Shown piece after piece: positions 39,911-50,681 of a stretch of 64,000 nucleotides of DNA. The position numbers and the translations under genes are program-made. The stretch covers positions 809,528-873,527 of the forward strand of contig CM030941.1 in assembly GCA_018136815.1 (NCBI GenBank), given 5' to 3'. Every line of letters starts with the position of its first letter. Position 1 is the first letter of the stretch. This DNA comes from Isochrysis galbana (lineage: Eukaryota > Haptophyta > Isochrysidales > Isochrysidaceae). Under the pieces are notes generated by a model that worked only from the letters and a program-made list of their open reading frames with translations, was not told the origin of the DNA and did not search any database.

Positions 39911-41363
39911 AAACCTGATTGCCCCCAGAAGCAGGTAAAGAAACGCGGGGAGATAGCGAATAAAACCTTTTTGCGAGGCGCCTGGGAGGAAGAAAGGTGG
40001 GGAAGCTTCCCTTCCTTCTCTTCGAGAGAAAGAGAGAGGGCGCTCCACAACCCTAGATCCTAGGCGTCCACGCGAAGTTTTTGACCGAGAACGAGAACGA
40101 GAGAATTGTAACGATAAATACCGAACGAAGAGAAGAGAGAAGCCTAACGAGCGTCGATTCGCGAATGCGACACATACATAATAGCCGGGGTCCCGAGGTA
40201 GAATGTACCCGGCGAGACTGGCCACACTGTAGCTAGGCAATTGCGCACGGAGACACTTCGCCAGCCGACACGTGCGAGAGATACGCAACAGCCCGGACTC
40301 CGATAACCGAGCGACCACACCAAATTAACAACAAGCCTGCCCCGAACCCGCACTCTGAACCAGGCTCATGGTCATGGTAGTATGGTAGTGCACCGGCACC
40401 GGAGCCGTACCCCGGATACCAAAGACAAAGGAATGACGGGGGGAAGGAAAGGAGGTGGAGGGAAGGGAAGAGAAGGGCGATGTCCGTGGTGGTAGGGAAG
40501 TACCCTAGTTTAGTAGGTGTGTAGCCCAGAATCAGAATCGTCAGATGTTTTTTGTTTTTCAAGGGCTAACTTTGAGTAAGGGGTAGCAAGGGTAGATGTC
40601 ACGTTGTATAGTGTGCATCGAAACCAAGCATAAACTTAGTTTGAAAGTAATCCTACAAAGGCGAGAGTGCAGCAGCACATACAGCAAAGCACAGACAACA
40701 CACCAGGACGAGCGGCGCCACACAGTACATAGTAGGCTATCACCAGGCACTTGGGAGCAAGCCCCAACCCATGACAACAATCGTACTTCGGCTATGCAGC
40801 CGAGCAAACAGCGGCAAGTAGGAATCGCAGGGCGCATGGCACGCTCCGACAACAGCACCGGAGGCGAGGTTATCAGTGAGGTGAACAAGGCGCTTAGCAC
40901 GACGACGATGCGCCCAACAAGAGACGCACCGATGCAACAGCAAAAAAAGGCTGTCGACATGCTAGGTGAAGTAGCTCGTGGCGCATTGCTCCCTTAAATG
41001 CTGCTGAACCCCACACACTTCTCGAAAGCAGAGTGGTGCGTGTGGTCACAACACGGACGTTTGCATATAGAGCCGACCAGGAGAGGACTACGCATCGTTG
41101 CCCGCGCAGTCATCCCCCGTCCCGCCCCAGCCGGGAGATGTCTTTTCGGGCGTATAGCAGCGCAAGGCCATGCCCGAGCCCCGGATGCCGTCGGGTCGTC
41201 ATACTTATCTCCACACCCTTCCTGGAACATTTCCCCTGCTGGTGATGTCTGGAATAGATGGAGCTGCTTTTCCGTTGTCTGGCAGCTCGCTCTCGCCTCA
41301 AAACACCCAACGCGCTGTACGCTTCCCCATGGCACTACCCCACCAACAGAGCGAGACCAACAT
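39911..41363. other. Long stretch without a supported gene
   Basis: Several ORFs of 65-180 codons overlap in conflicting frames. None shows a known motif or splice-consistent extension. The right part presumably includes the Sec61 gamma 3' UTR. Confidence 0.3.
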
Positions 41364-41750
41364 TCAACCCATTCCGACGATGATGTTGTTGATCGGAATG
41401 AAGATGAGCTTCACGAAGAAGCCAATGAAGCCCATGATAAAGAACCCAACCGAGGTGGCCTGTGCAATCTTGGAGAATTCTGCAAGGCGAAGAGCGGGCG
41501 GCTGTGAGCACACTAGCCATGAGCGTAGCGGCCACGGGTCAGTGCCGCCATAGTGGGCGCCGTGTGTGCATGGGACATGCAATGGTGTCGGCGAGTTTCG
41601 GTCCAGCCTCACCCGCGCTCGGCTGCAGCGCGAGCCGGCTGGGCGCGCACCATTTCTGTCTGGCTTGGTGCACCGCTTGACCAGCCGCCAGCTGTCCTTG
41701 ATGAAGTCGACAGCGGGCTTCTTGACATAGTCAATGGCCTCGGAGGACAT
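41364..41750 (-). CDS. SEC61G: Sec61 gamma (SecE-type) translocon subunit
   Basis: Smallest subunit of the ER protein-conducting channel. Exon 1 is 41750-41651 and exon 2 is 41479-41364; the 171-bp intron (GTGCGC...TTGCAG) is phase 1. The 71-aa protein begins [16 protein letters not shown] and contains the family hallmark [14 protein letters not shown] joined to [13 protein letters not shown]. The single transmembrane helix [20 protein letters not shown] comes next, ending IIVGMG. Only the residue at the splice join (Asn where many species have Lys) departs from the norm. Size and every conserved block fit. Confidence 0.96.
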   Translation of the reverse strand: MSSEAIDYVKKPAVDFIKDSWRLVKRCTKPDRNGARPAGSRCSRARVRLDRNSPTPLHVPCTHGAHYGGTDPWPLRSWLVCSQPPALRLAEFSKIAQATSVGFFIMGFIGFFVKLIFIPINNIIVGMG

Positions 41751-41779
41751 GGCTGCAGCTCAGGCCTGCAGATGGCAAA

Positions 41780-42160
41780 TGCCGCGCGCGCTCAGCCGCT
41801 GGCTCTCCTGCATCCACCCACCCTTTGCTCCCACTCTAATCCTCTCGCCCGCCCTCTCCCTCTTCCTCCCTCCCTCCCTCTCTCTCCATCTCTGCTGCGC
41901 AGGCGCTTTGGGAGAGAAGCGGTGGTGGGGTGGCTCTTCTGCTTGCGCGCCAGCGAAACTGTCGGGCAGGTGGGTGTCTGGTCTCCCTTCCCCTCCCCAT
42001 CTTCCTCTCCCGCTTGCCTTGCCGCGCCCCTTGCCCCCCCCACCCCTTCTTCCCCCCTCTGCCTGCTGTGTGCGGCGGGCAGCGGCGCGCGCCTCGCCTC
42101 TTACGTCACGCGAGCTCGCGGCCGGGGGAGGGAGGGGGGGGGGGGGGGAGGAAGATACCG
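41780..42160. repeat. Pyrimidine-rich then G-rich low-complexity region upstream of Sec61 gamma
   Basis: Runs of CTCCCTCCCTCTCTC (41855-41890) and a G run at about 42136-42150. Confidence 0.8.
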
Positions 42161-42404
42161 AAGAGGGGGCACTGGTGGTCCTGCCGCGCCGCAGGGGTCG
42201 CGCTCCGTCGACAGTCATGGGCAGTTTTCTTTTTTCTTCAGGTTTGTTGTTCGACGTGAACCGTCCAAAAGAGTATCAGACGTAAACTTTATGAAATTGT
42301 GCGGTGAGTTTTATTGTAGTCACCGGGGTGTAAGACAGGGGCAATGTACGAATTGGTCGGGAAGTCGAAACAGGCATCATGTGGTGGTGGTGGTGGGTGG
42401 TGGG

Positions 42405-42442
42405 TGGTGGTAGGGCGGTCAAACAGGGCTTTTAACTTCTAA
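42405..42442 (+). repeat. Repeat motif F, copy 3
   Basis: TAGGGCGGTCAAACAGGGC followed by TTTTAACTTCTAAG; see 2115-2155. Confidence 0.6.
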
Positions 42443-42599
42443 GGGTGAAAATTCACTAGGTCAAGATTGAGGTTTTATCGCGAGATCTTAGGATATGCTA
42501 CTGGAAATGGGTATATTAGGCAGAATCCAATGAGAAATATACACATTTTCGACGCCATTCAACACACAGACCCAAAAACCAAAAACGTTTTCGCGCTCG

Positions 42600-43005
42600 T
42601 GCGAAATCGACGTCGACCACAAAAGTGCACCACAGGTCGCGCTGTGCGACGCGCGCCTGCGTTCCCCGGGCACGGTTACCCCCGGGCAGGCAGTACAAAA
42701 CCCTGCGCGGGCGCACCGCGTCGCCTGCGCCCTCCACCTCGCCCCTGCTGGCATGTACTGCCAGCCCCTCGCGCGCATGCTAGTGCGCGGCAGGCCGCGA
42801 GGCGTCAAAATGACGGTGCTGCGCATGATGGGCTGCCCCATCACGCGCGGCACCGCCTCAGCATGGTGGGAGGGGGTGCCTGCTGGCCTCCTGGCCGCGC
42901 AGACCCTCGCCAGAGCGGCCACAGGCCGCTTGCGAGGCCACTGGCGAGGCCAGCGACCATCGCTGCGGCGGTGTCGCATCCGCGATCGACTTCCGACCTA
43001 ATTTA
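42600..43005 (+). other. Unrecognised ORF region
   Basis: A plus frame reads HRVACALHLAPAGMYCQPLA and then VKMTVLRMMGCPIT up to a TAA near 43001. The beginning (RVACALHL) resembles 39330-39370 (RVACAFHL), so it may be part of a dispersed repeat rather than a host gene. No family is recognised. Confidence 0.25.
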
Positions 43006-43109
43006 TGCGTCTTCGTGCTCAATCGTTCTTGTTCGCCGCGGAGTTTTACTCGTAACTTGTAGAACTCTTCACTCGTAATTCGCCCTTCGCTCCTTGCCGT
43101 CGCGCCCCT

Positions 43110-43397
43110 TTGTGGCCTGTCTCGCTCCTGTTTCGCTCCTTTGCACCATGGGCCTTGCTCTGTCTTTGGTCCCTCCTTGCTATCCACGAGCGGGTCAACC
43201 CGCGGTCAGTACCGGACGAGCTATACACTCCGTTGAAATGGGGACGAGCATACGATGGCCCTGCCGAGACGGCGTACCCGATTCCGCAAGAATACACGCT
43301 TAAAGACGCTCGTAATCGCAAAACGCTAGAAGACATCAATGTTAAGGCGCTCACTATGTCGCATTCATCCCAGATGATGCGATTTCCAGGCTCTTGA
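43110..43397 (+). other. Unrecognised short ORF
   Basis: Encodes ...HERVNPRSVPDELYTPLKWG, AETAYPIPQEYTLKDARNRK and LEDINVKALTMSHSSQ before TGA. It looks like real or formerly real coding sequence, but no start context, intron or family could be established. Confidence 0.25.
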
Positions 43398-43739
43398 TTC
43401 CAGGTCCTTCGCCGTGCGGCCACACGGTGAAGCTCAGGCATACCTAGGTTGGTAGGGTTCGTCCCTAGCAATCTAGAATTCGAGTTCTCGTTTCATTCCT
43501 TCTAGCCTGTTTGTCAGGTCTAGATTCCAGGTTTCCTCCTTTCGGGCAATCTTGACCCAAAGGAGCCAGGTCGCCTGTCACTCGCTGCGCGCTTGTCTCA
43601 GGCTCTCGAGTTACCTTGTGAAGGCTTGTTTAGCTTCTTGCAAGGCTTGTTGTTTCTTGTTGGGTTCCGGTTCTTTCTTGGGACCTGCTCACTTTTGTTG
43701 TCGTCCAGGCCTGTTCTTCATAGGTTCTAACAAAGGACG

Positions 43740-43946
43740 AACCACAGTCTCCCGCCCCCTTCTCTCCAACTCCTGGCCGAAAGCAGCGCGCGCGGCCTCC
43801 CCAGAACCAGCTTCTCCGCTAATGAGGGAACTGGGAAAGGGGAAGGGGGTTGTTAGGGGTAAAGGTCGGGTAGTAGGGAGGTACACTAGCACTCTGTCTC
43901 ACGTCGCACACGTAGCGGGGAATTTTAAGAAGATTTTTTTTTTACA
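43740..43946 (+). mobile_element. LINE 3' UTR and end, copy 1 of a pair
   Basis: CCACAGTCTCCCGCCCCCTT, GGGAACTGGGAAAGGGGAAG, GGGTAGTAGGGAGGT and GGGGAATTTTAAGAAGATTT with a T run match 45240-45443 in the same orientation. No ORF is attached to this copy. Confidence 0.8.
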
Positions 43947-44439
43947 ACGGAGACACGCTCCGGCCGTCGCTGCGGAGTCTCTCTCTCTCTCTCGCTCTCT
44001 CTCTCCGTCTCTCGCGACGTGTTTGAGTTATCGGTGATTTGGGGTCGCGGTTGCTTGATAATTTGCTTGGTTTGGGTGAATGATTCCGGTGTGTTCGTGA
44101 GTCGGTGTAACCTGTTGTTCTCAGCTTCGTTGTCCGTCGTTGTTCGCTGCGTCGCTGCACTCAAGCAGCTTAGGCTCCCTCCCTGAGGGAAGAGTTCTTT
44201 GTAGGTCTAACAATCTCTTACAACCCATCACACTAGGGCCGCTAGGAGCGCCTCGCCGCCCCACAGCCCTTCGTTCGCCGTTCGTTCCCCGTCCAGACAC
44301 CCAAATGGGGTTGCCCGACCCAGTCCAGAATTTCATTCACCCGACTCCCGGTGGGGAGGAGGGCCAAAGCGCCGCGCTAGCCGCCGGTGCTGCTCGCGAC
44401 GGAGTGGCTCAGAGCCCTCCGGCTCCGCTCGACTCGACA

Positions 44440-45443
44440 CACTAAGGCGTTCCTCGCGATGAGGAAAACAAAGAAGCAGAAATCCACATTAAGATGGGAA
44501 AAGAGACTACCGGCCCTCGCAGGAAAATGGAAGCAAATATCGCAGCTGTACAAATACAACTTTCTGACTCCGAGGGACTCGTACATGCACTTCAAACACA
44601 TCCTGTATAGGAGAATAGCCACGGCGAACAGATTCGCGGACGACCCGACATGCCGCTTCTGTGGTATTGCCCCCGAAAGCTCCACGCACTTAGCCGTATG
44701 CATCGCGACGGAGCCCGTCTTCGAATTCATAGAGGGTCTTATAGGGATTAATCTTAGGCCGGGCTCAGAAGTAGCCCAGCGTCTTTTTTGCTACCAAGTG
44801 GACAGGCCTCACCCCTCCTCGGGATACTTAGGTATCCTGGCGTGGAGGTACATCCTTACGGACTTCTACAACATACAATATGGCAACGCGGATGGTAGGT
44901 CCGCAAGATCGATCCTTAGGGCAATTCTCACTAGATACCACCTATTAGCAACGGCGAAAACCGGTTTCTTCCAAAGACTTAAGGGGCAACGGGAGAAGAT
45001 GGGGCTACACGCCCCGAGTAATAAGCATCTAAAGAAGATGATAAGCCCCCTTTACACGGTGGATAAAGATTTCAACCTTGTAGCATCGGAGGACCTCTCG
45101 CAGGCGGCGAGAGAATTGGATATACGAAACATCACTTAGGATGGATAACATACTTACTAGCAATAAACCTGGCGGAGACCAAAGCGGGATCATACGGACT
45201 CCAAGGAGGGTAATCCGATAAAAGTAAGAACACAAGAGAAGCCACAGTCTCCCGCCCCCTTCTCTCCGACTCCCGGCCGAAGCAGCGCGCACGGCCTCCC
45301 TGGAACCGGCTTCTCCGCTAAAGAGGGAACTGGGGAAGGGGAAGGGGGTTGATAGGGGTTAGGGTTGGGTAGTAGGGAGGTTCAATAGCACGCTGCCTCA
45401 CGCCGCGCATGTAGCGGGAATTTTTAAGAAGATTTTTTTTGTG
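44440..45443 (+). mobile_element. LINE 3' half: end of reverse-transcriptase ORF plus 3' UTR
   Basis: An open frame to TAG at 45137-45139. It holds a C-terminal zinc-finger segment of a non-LTR reverse transcriptase: FKHILYRRIATANRFADD, CRFCGIAPESSTHLAVC (C-x2-C...H-x4-C), then a helical tail ending RELDIRNIT. The RT core is absent, and similarity is lost before about 44440, so the copy is 5'-truncated. The 3' UTR (45140-45443) matches 43740-43946 and, inverted, 30590-30895. It ends TTTAAGAAGATTTTTTTTG. Confidence 0.78.
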
Positions 45444-45744
45444 ATAATTACGTACACGTTCAAGTCCATGAAATCATAGAAGTATTGTGTATTGTATTGC
45501 GGTGCGTACAGAACCAGGCTGTATCGACCGTGTTTGCTGGTGATGACCATGGCTTCATAATGCGCTGCGAGAGGCGCGCTTGAAGGCCATCGATAAAATT
45601 ATACCGGAGGGGGCCCGTTGTATATTTCTGCGCGGCCGTCAGAGGCCTGAAATTGAGTATTTTTCGAAAATTTTGCCGGAGGACCCCGGATTTTTTGGGC
45701 TGATCTCTCATACCAGAACCTATAGGGAGCTTGACCGGGCTATC

Positions 45745-45805
45745 ACCTCGCCGTTTTGACGCCAAACTCGGAGTGGAACTCGAGTGAAACACTCTCAAAA
45801 CCCCC
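45745..45805 (-). repeat. Dispersed repeat E, copy 2
   Basis: Inverted match to 35195-35262. Confidence 0.7.
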
Positions 45806-45899
45806 CGAAAAGGCCCTGTTTCTTTTCTTTCCCGTCGTCGAGGAGGCGAAGGTGGAGCGCTTGCACTGGTTTTGATTGTGAGTCTGTCTGGTCCCGTCT

Positions 45900-47260
45900 C
45901 CCTCCCTGAGGGAGAGAGAGAGAGAGGGCCGGGGGGGTCGCAGCAAAGGCGTCTCATCGCGCCGTCTCTCACGTAATGATGGATGGATTCTCCGTCTCTC
46001 ACAGGATGGATTCCTCTCGGAGTCCCCCCCCCCCCTCTCTCCTCTCTCTCTTGCGCGGGCTCTGGGGGGGGGGGGGCGGGGGGGGGCGGAGGGCGCGCGA
46101 GGTGCGTGGCGAGAGAGGAGAGGGAGGGAGGAGAGGGGAGGGGGGGGGGAGAGAGAGAAGAAAAGGGCCGCACAGAGAGGGGTGGGGGGGGGGGTGGAAG
46201 GAGCCCCGCGGCGCAGCCTCTCGTCAGTCGTAGGAGAGAGAGAGAGAGTGCGCTTGATGACGGGGGCGGGGGAGAGGAGAGGGAGAGAAGAGAGAGGGAG
46301 AGGGGAGCGCCGCCGGATCCCTTGGCGTCTCATGGGGTACACGGCGGGCCTCCTTTACGTAAACCGGCCACTACGGAGGGGAGGCGGATTCCCGGCGCGG
46401 GGGGGGGGGGAGCGAGTCGAATCTCTCTCTCTCTCTCTCGAGGTCTCGCCTCCCGCAGTACGGGTAGGGGAGTTATATATCTTCTGGCACCCCTCTGCCG
46501 AGAGATGGAAGGAAAGGGTGGGCTCGCGGTGAGGCTGTGCGCCGTTGATGATGAGCAGTGGCTCAGATGATGAAGGAGGCGGACGCCGGCGGACATCCGC
46601 GGAGTGGGAAAGAAACCGCGTGATACTATGGTTTGAGGGGAGGGGGGTGGGGGGGTGGGTGGAGAGGAGAGGGTGGGGATGGATGTGCCCCAAATCATCT
46701 CGCGCTCGCAGACACACGAGAGAGACAGGAGAGAGAGGGAGAGAAGGAGAGAGAGGGGGGGGGGGAGAGGGAGAGGGGGAAGAGAGATAGAGAGAGAAGG
46801 GGGGGGAGAGAGAGAGAGAGAGGGGGGGGGGGGAGAGAGAGAGTTCCCCCCCTCCGCCGCCCGTCCACCCACTCCGCGCCGCTGGACCTCCCAGGAAGCG
46901 AAGATCTTGGCCTTCTGTGGATAAAAGAACGCACCGAGTCCCAAAGGTCCGCCCGGCGTGAGGGGGGGCACACACTACCGCTCCGCTCCAGAGGCTCTCT
47001 CTTCATCAGGTTCTGAGAGGGAACCCAAGAAGAATCCGCGGACGAGGTCTAGGAGAGAGGAAGAGAGAGAGGAGGGGAGATCTCTTGAGGAGAGAGAGGG
47101 GAGGGAGAGGGGGGGGGGAGAGAGAGAGACGGGGGAGGGAGGGAGAGAGGCTGACTGAGAGAGGGAGAGGCTCAGAGAGAGAAAGAGAGAGAAGAGAGAG
47201 AGAGAGAAGAGAGAGAAGACGGAGGAGGGGAGAGAGAGAGAGAGCGTGGCGTAGGAGAGC
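45900..47260. repeat. Purine-rich microsatellite zone
   Basis: Mixture of (GA)n, (GGA)n and G runs, for example at 46720-46845 and 47050-47245. A partial duplication of CCGTCTCTCAC...GGATGGATTC lies at 45962-46012. ORFs inside are Arg/Gly/Glu polymers and should be ignored. Confidence 0.9.
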
Positions 47261-47272
47261 ACCCACCCGGAC

Positions 47273-47758
47273 ATGTCCCCCTCGCCCTCCTCTACCTCTC
47301 CTCCTCCATTCGAGCTTCCGCCAGAGCTGGCTCCTCTTGCCGCGCTGCCGCTCGGCCCTCGCGACCAGGCCCGTGCCAAGGCTGCCGGCCGCGCCCTCCT
47401 CGTCCCGCTCGAGGCCGCCCTTGCGGAGAGGGCGAGGCTTGAAGGCGGAGGGCAGACGGTCGGCCACGCCTCCTGGCTTCTCTTTACGAGCTGGGCGAGC
47501 CTCCAGCTGCAGATCGAGGAAGCGAAGACGAAGATGTCCTCTTTCGACCAGCAGCCCGATGGATCCGTCTCCTTCGGCCTCGCGCTCCTCGCCGCGCTAG
47601 GGCCGATGGCGCTCGAAGCCGCCTCTCGCAAACGCTCGAGGGAGAGTGGGGAGCACTGCCCGCACACGCCGCCGTGGAAGCGCGCTTCGCCGGCCGAGTT
47701 GGACGAGGTTCACCTGAAGCAGATGGCCTTGTTCCGCGACATCCAGCCTGCCGCCTGA
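47273..47758 (+). CDS. Hypothetical protein, 161 aa
   Basis: ATG at 47273 right after the purine tract; TGA at 47756-47758. The protein is Pro/Ala-rich at the start (MSPSPSSTSPPPFELPPELA), then helical (ARAKAAGRALLVPLEAALAE, LLFTSWASLQLQIEEAKTKM), and ends KQMALFRDIQPAA. A KRSRESGEHCPHTPPWKRA stretch is basic. The style recalls capsid-like (gag) starts of retroelements, and a similar Ser/Pro start opens at 63764, but there is no motif proof. It could be a host gene of unknown role. Confidence 0.4.
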   Translation: MSPSPSSTSPPPFELPPELAPLAALPLGPRDQARAKAAGRALLVPLEAALAERARLEGGGQTVGHASWLLFTSWASLQLQIEEAKTKMSSFDQQPDGSVSFGLALLAALGPMALEAASRKRSRESGEHCPHTPPWKRASPAELDEVHLKQMALFRDIQPAA

Positions 47759-48404
47759 ACGCCCGACGACCGACTGGCCCAGCACGACGACGTCGACAAT
47801 AACCCCGACGCCGGCAGCCGGCTCGCAAATGGGAGACGCCTCGTCGTCGTCGCCGCCGCCGCCGCCCGCACTCACCCCTGTGTGTGTCTGGTGTTGTACA
47901 TTGTCTACTTGCTTTGACGTCCCGCGCCTCGCCGGCGTGACTTAACGAGGAGCAATGGAAGAAGAAGAGGTTTTGGTGAAGGACTCTCTGGGGCCGGCCC
48001 AGCCGAGACGGACGCCGAGGGAATACACACCACAACCGATGATCCCGAAGCGTCTTCTACCCGGACGACGATGTATATGTTAGCAATAGCCATTATTCGG
48101 TCCGACCGCGGCGGCTCGCGCGCCCCGTCTCCGCCAAAAGGCGCGCGCGCCGCCCGCGTGGAAATGGACGTAGCATGACGTGCCGTCTACTATTATCTGC
48201 CACTTGTGCATCGGGGCCTGCGCGGCGCGCCCGGGCTGCGGCCCGGGCCGCCCTGCGTCCTTAGTGCAGATCCTCTGCCTATTTCGTTTTTTTTCTTCAC
48301 CTTCTAGCTTGTGCGTGCCCTTGTGTAATGTGCTGGTAGGAGTTGTTAGTGTATGCGGGCGCAATGTGCAAGTGTCCCGTGCATCGGTGCCTTGCTCTTC
48401 TTCA

Positions 48405-48480
48405 AAACGACACTACTTATGATATTCTTACCGCACTCGCGAAAACTATTGTTATAGTTTTAGCGATGGAGTGCGCGCCG
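48405..48480 (-). repeat. Repeat G end module, copy 1
   Basis: The plus strand reads TATGATATTCTTACCGCACTCGCG and AACTATTGTTATAGTTTTAG, then CGATGGAGTGCGCGCCGACC. The same order occurs at 58060-57985 on the minus strand. The minus-strand GCGGTAAGAATAT is the terminal motif shared with repeat A. Confidence 0.6.
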
Positions 48481-49240
48481 ACCGCTCCCGGCCTCCTCCT
48501 CAACTTGCTCTTTCGCCCCATCGGGCTCCTTGGCCACATCCCAAAAGTCAAACATGTCATCGTCTTCCTTGTCGTCAAGGATGGGCTCCAGCATAGCGTC
48601 CGCTTGAGCGTCGGACGCAAGGTCCTCCACCACATGCGAGGCCTCCGTGGAGTTCTCGGCGGTCGCGGGCTCCTCGAAGGTCTGCTCGGAGGCGGTCTCC
48701 GCGAACTCCTGCTCCTCGAGCTGAGTGGCCTCTTCCTCCAGCTGCGTGGTCATCTCCAAAACAGATTGGGCGGGTGCGTCGGGCGTCTTCTCTCCCTTCT
48801 CCTCCGTCTTATCCTCCTAACCTTCCGCCTCCTTTTTTTCGTTTGCCTCGGTAGGAGCGGGCGCCTCGGCGGTATCGGCCTCCTCCTTCTTCTCCTCCTC
48901 GAGCTGCGTGGCCTCTTCCAGCTACGTGGCCTCCTCGAACCGAGTCAAGACTTCTCCGGCTGGTGCGTCGGACGCAGCCGTCTTCTCCTTCTCCATCTTC
49001 TCCGTCTTCTCCGTCTTCTCCTCCTCCTCCTCGGCTTCGTTGTCCTCGGTGAGAGCGAGCGCGTGGGCGGTCTCGACCTCCTCCTCCATCGACTCGGCTG
49101 GCTCCTCGACCTCCGCAACCGGCGCGATGGGAAGAAGAAGGCCTGGAGCGTCCGACGCACAGGTCTCGTTCTTCTCTTCTCCTCCCACAGACCCGGAGTC
49201 CTCGTCGGTGGTATCATTGGGATTTGGCCAAAGACAACTA
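48460..49240 (-). pseudogene. Acidic Glu-rich protein, broken by two stops
   Basis: On the minus strand one frame stays coding-like from about 49240 to 48460. It contains two TAG codons, at 48924-48922 and 48819-48817. The protein is very acidic, with a repeated TQLEEEATQLEE motif around 48900 and 48735. It ends with EPILDDKEDDDMFDFWDVAK and a short basic tail. I do not recognise it. Either two sense codons have mutated or the stops lie in unrecognised introns; no good splice pair removes both. Confidence 0.5.
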
Positions 49241-49394
49241 ATATAAGTAATAAGCAGATATCAGCATGCGCTCGCGCCGGGCTCCGCAGTGTGCAACGAT
49301 CTGCCACAGCTGCAGGAATGTTGCACGCATAAAACATCTCCGCTATCGCGCCATCGCAAGCTTGCTTCGCCCCCGCATTGAAGTGCAACACACT

Positions 49395-49983
49395 TTACTG
49401 CCCCCCCCGTATACCGTATATCCTCGCCCCCCGCCCCCCCGCCCCAGCACAAGAGAACTGGCTCAATGCAACCGGCGCCGCTGCCGCCTCATCCACCTCC
49501 CTCACAGCTACCTTCTGCCGCTTCTTCTCGCCCTTCTTGCCCTCTTCGATGCGCACCTTGTCAACCAGCGCCAAGAACGCTGGGTCGCTAGCGGGGCACT
49601 GGGCAGATTGGCTGCGACCAAGCATGTGGTCGACAACCCTTGTCGCGCTGCCGCGCCGCCGCGCCGCTCCACGCCGCAGCCGATGCAGCGCCACGCAGGG
49701 TGATTTGGATCATCCTCATTGAGGATGATCACACATGCCCACGCAGGATCGGTGCGCTTCGCCGCAAGCGAGCGCTTGCGCACGCCTTTTGCAACAAGGG
49801 TTGGCTCAGCCCAGTGGCGCGCGCAGGGAGCACACCAAACACTGCCTCCCTCCTCGCGCGTGCAGGCACCTCCTCCTCCTCCTCCTCCTCTTGCGCGGCG
49901 GCCCTCTGGATCGAGCCTTGGCCTTGCGCTCCATTGAGCAACGCTGCCCATTGAAAGCGCTGCGAAGCTAGGGCTGGGGGCAC
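49395..49983 (-). other. Coding-like region, unresolved
   Basis: Three minus frames each look partly protein-like: ALASQRFQWAALLNGAQGQG (49983-49729), ACVIILNEDDPNHPAWRCIG (about 49750-49690) and DKVRIEEGKKGEKKRQKVAV (about 49570-49500). A small multi-exon gene is possible, but no family is recognised. A perfect hairpin, GATCATCCTCA / TGAGGATGATC (49708-49730), sits inside. Confidence 0.3.
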
Positions 49984-50284
49984 CTCACGGACCAGCGCCC
50001 CATCGCAGGCGTCAGCCTATGCCTCGCCTTCGAGGCGATCGCGCGCGCGCGAGGCACGGCTGGGGTTGGGGTTGAAGCTGGACATGGTGTTGAGGAGGAG
50101 AGGAGGAGGGAGGGGGAGGGGGAGAGAGGGGCGCGCTCGGGCCACGCTCGCGAGAAGAGAGAGGGGGGTGCGGGGGGGGGGGGGAAGAGCCCCCCTCCTG
50201 TATCACCGTGTTTTGGACTGTGTTTGGCTGTGTTTGTACAAATGTAAAACACAGCCTGTTTTTACTGTGTTTGGAGACGCTCCT

Positions 50285-50436
50285 GCTGTGTTTCCCAGCT
50301 AGGGAGGGGAGCGTCCCCCTTCTAGCCCTGGCGGGTGGGGGTTTTATTTTCTCCCTCTTTTCTCCGGTCGAATCGCGCCCCCTCGTTGCTCCGTCGCCGT
50401 TCACTAGCGCCAACTAAAGCCCGCTGGTCATAGTAC
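50285..50436 (-). mobile_element. LINE 5' end fragment
   Basis: On the minus strand, from 50436: GACCAGCGGGCTTTAGTTGG, CGCTAGTGAACGGCGACGG and AGCAACGAGGGGGCGC, matching 13996-14060, then CCCTAGCTGGGAAACACAG as at 14233-14251. This locates the element start and confirms the LINE boundary at 13994. Further downstream, sequence to about 50010 is G-rich and not coding. Confidence 0.8.
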
Positions 50437-50580
50437 TTAACTCTCCCATTGAAAGTAAACAAGCTGCGGCTCGCTGCCGCTGGTGGCCCCGTCGGGGAGC
50501 TCTCCCCCCCCCTCTCTCTCTCTCCCTCTCTCTCTCTCTCTCTCGCACTTCATCTTTCACATGTGCACCCCCCGGTCACC

Positions 50581-50681
50581 CATGGAGTTCTTCACTATTC
50601 CTCCTTTCCACCGTATGAGTTTCGAGATCCTCCTCGATGAAAAACTTGTTGGGCCTCCGCTCAAACCGCCCGAATACACGT
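50581..50681 (+). other. Possible orphan first exon
   Basis: ATG-led frame MEFFTIPPFHRMSFEILLDE ending at a strong donor (ACAC|GTAAGT at 50680). It does not splice in frame to the FabD start. Its gene, if any, is not found. Confidence 0.25.

Noticed and set aside
46330-47667. Arg/Gly/Pro-rich ORFs in the purine zone
   Set aside because: Low-complexity translation only; one minus ORF overlaps the better-supported 47273 frame.
48343-49332. 329-codon plus-strand Leu-rich ORF
   Set aside because: It is the antisense of the acidic Glu-rich pseudogene (GAG/CTC mirror) and shows only Leu runs.
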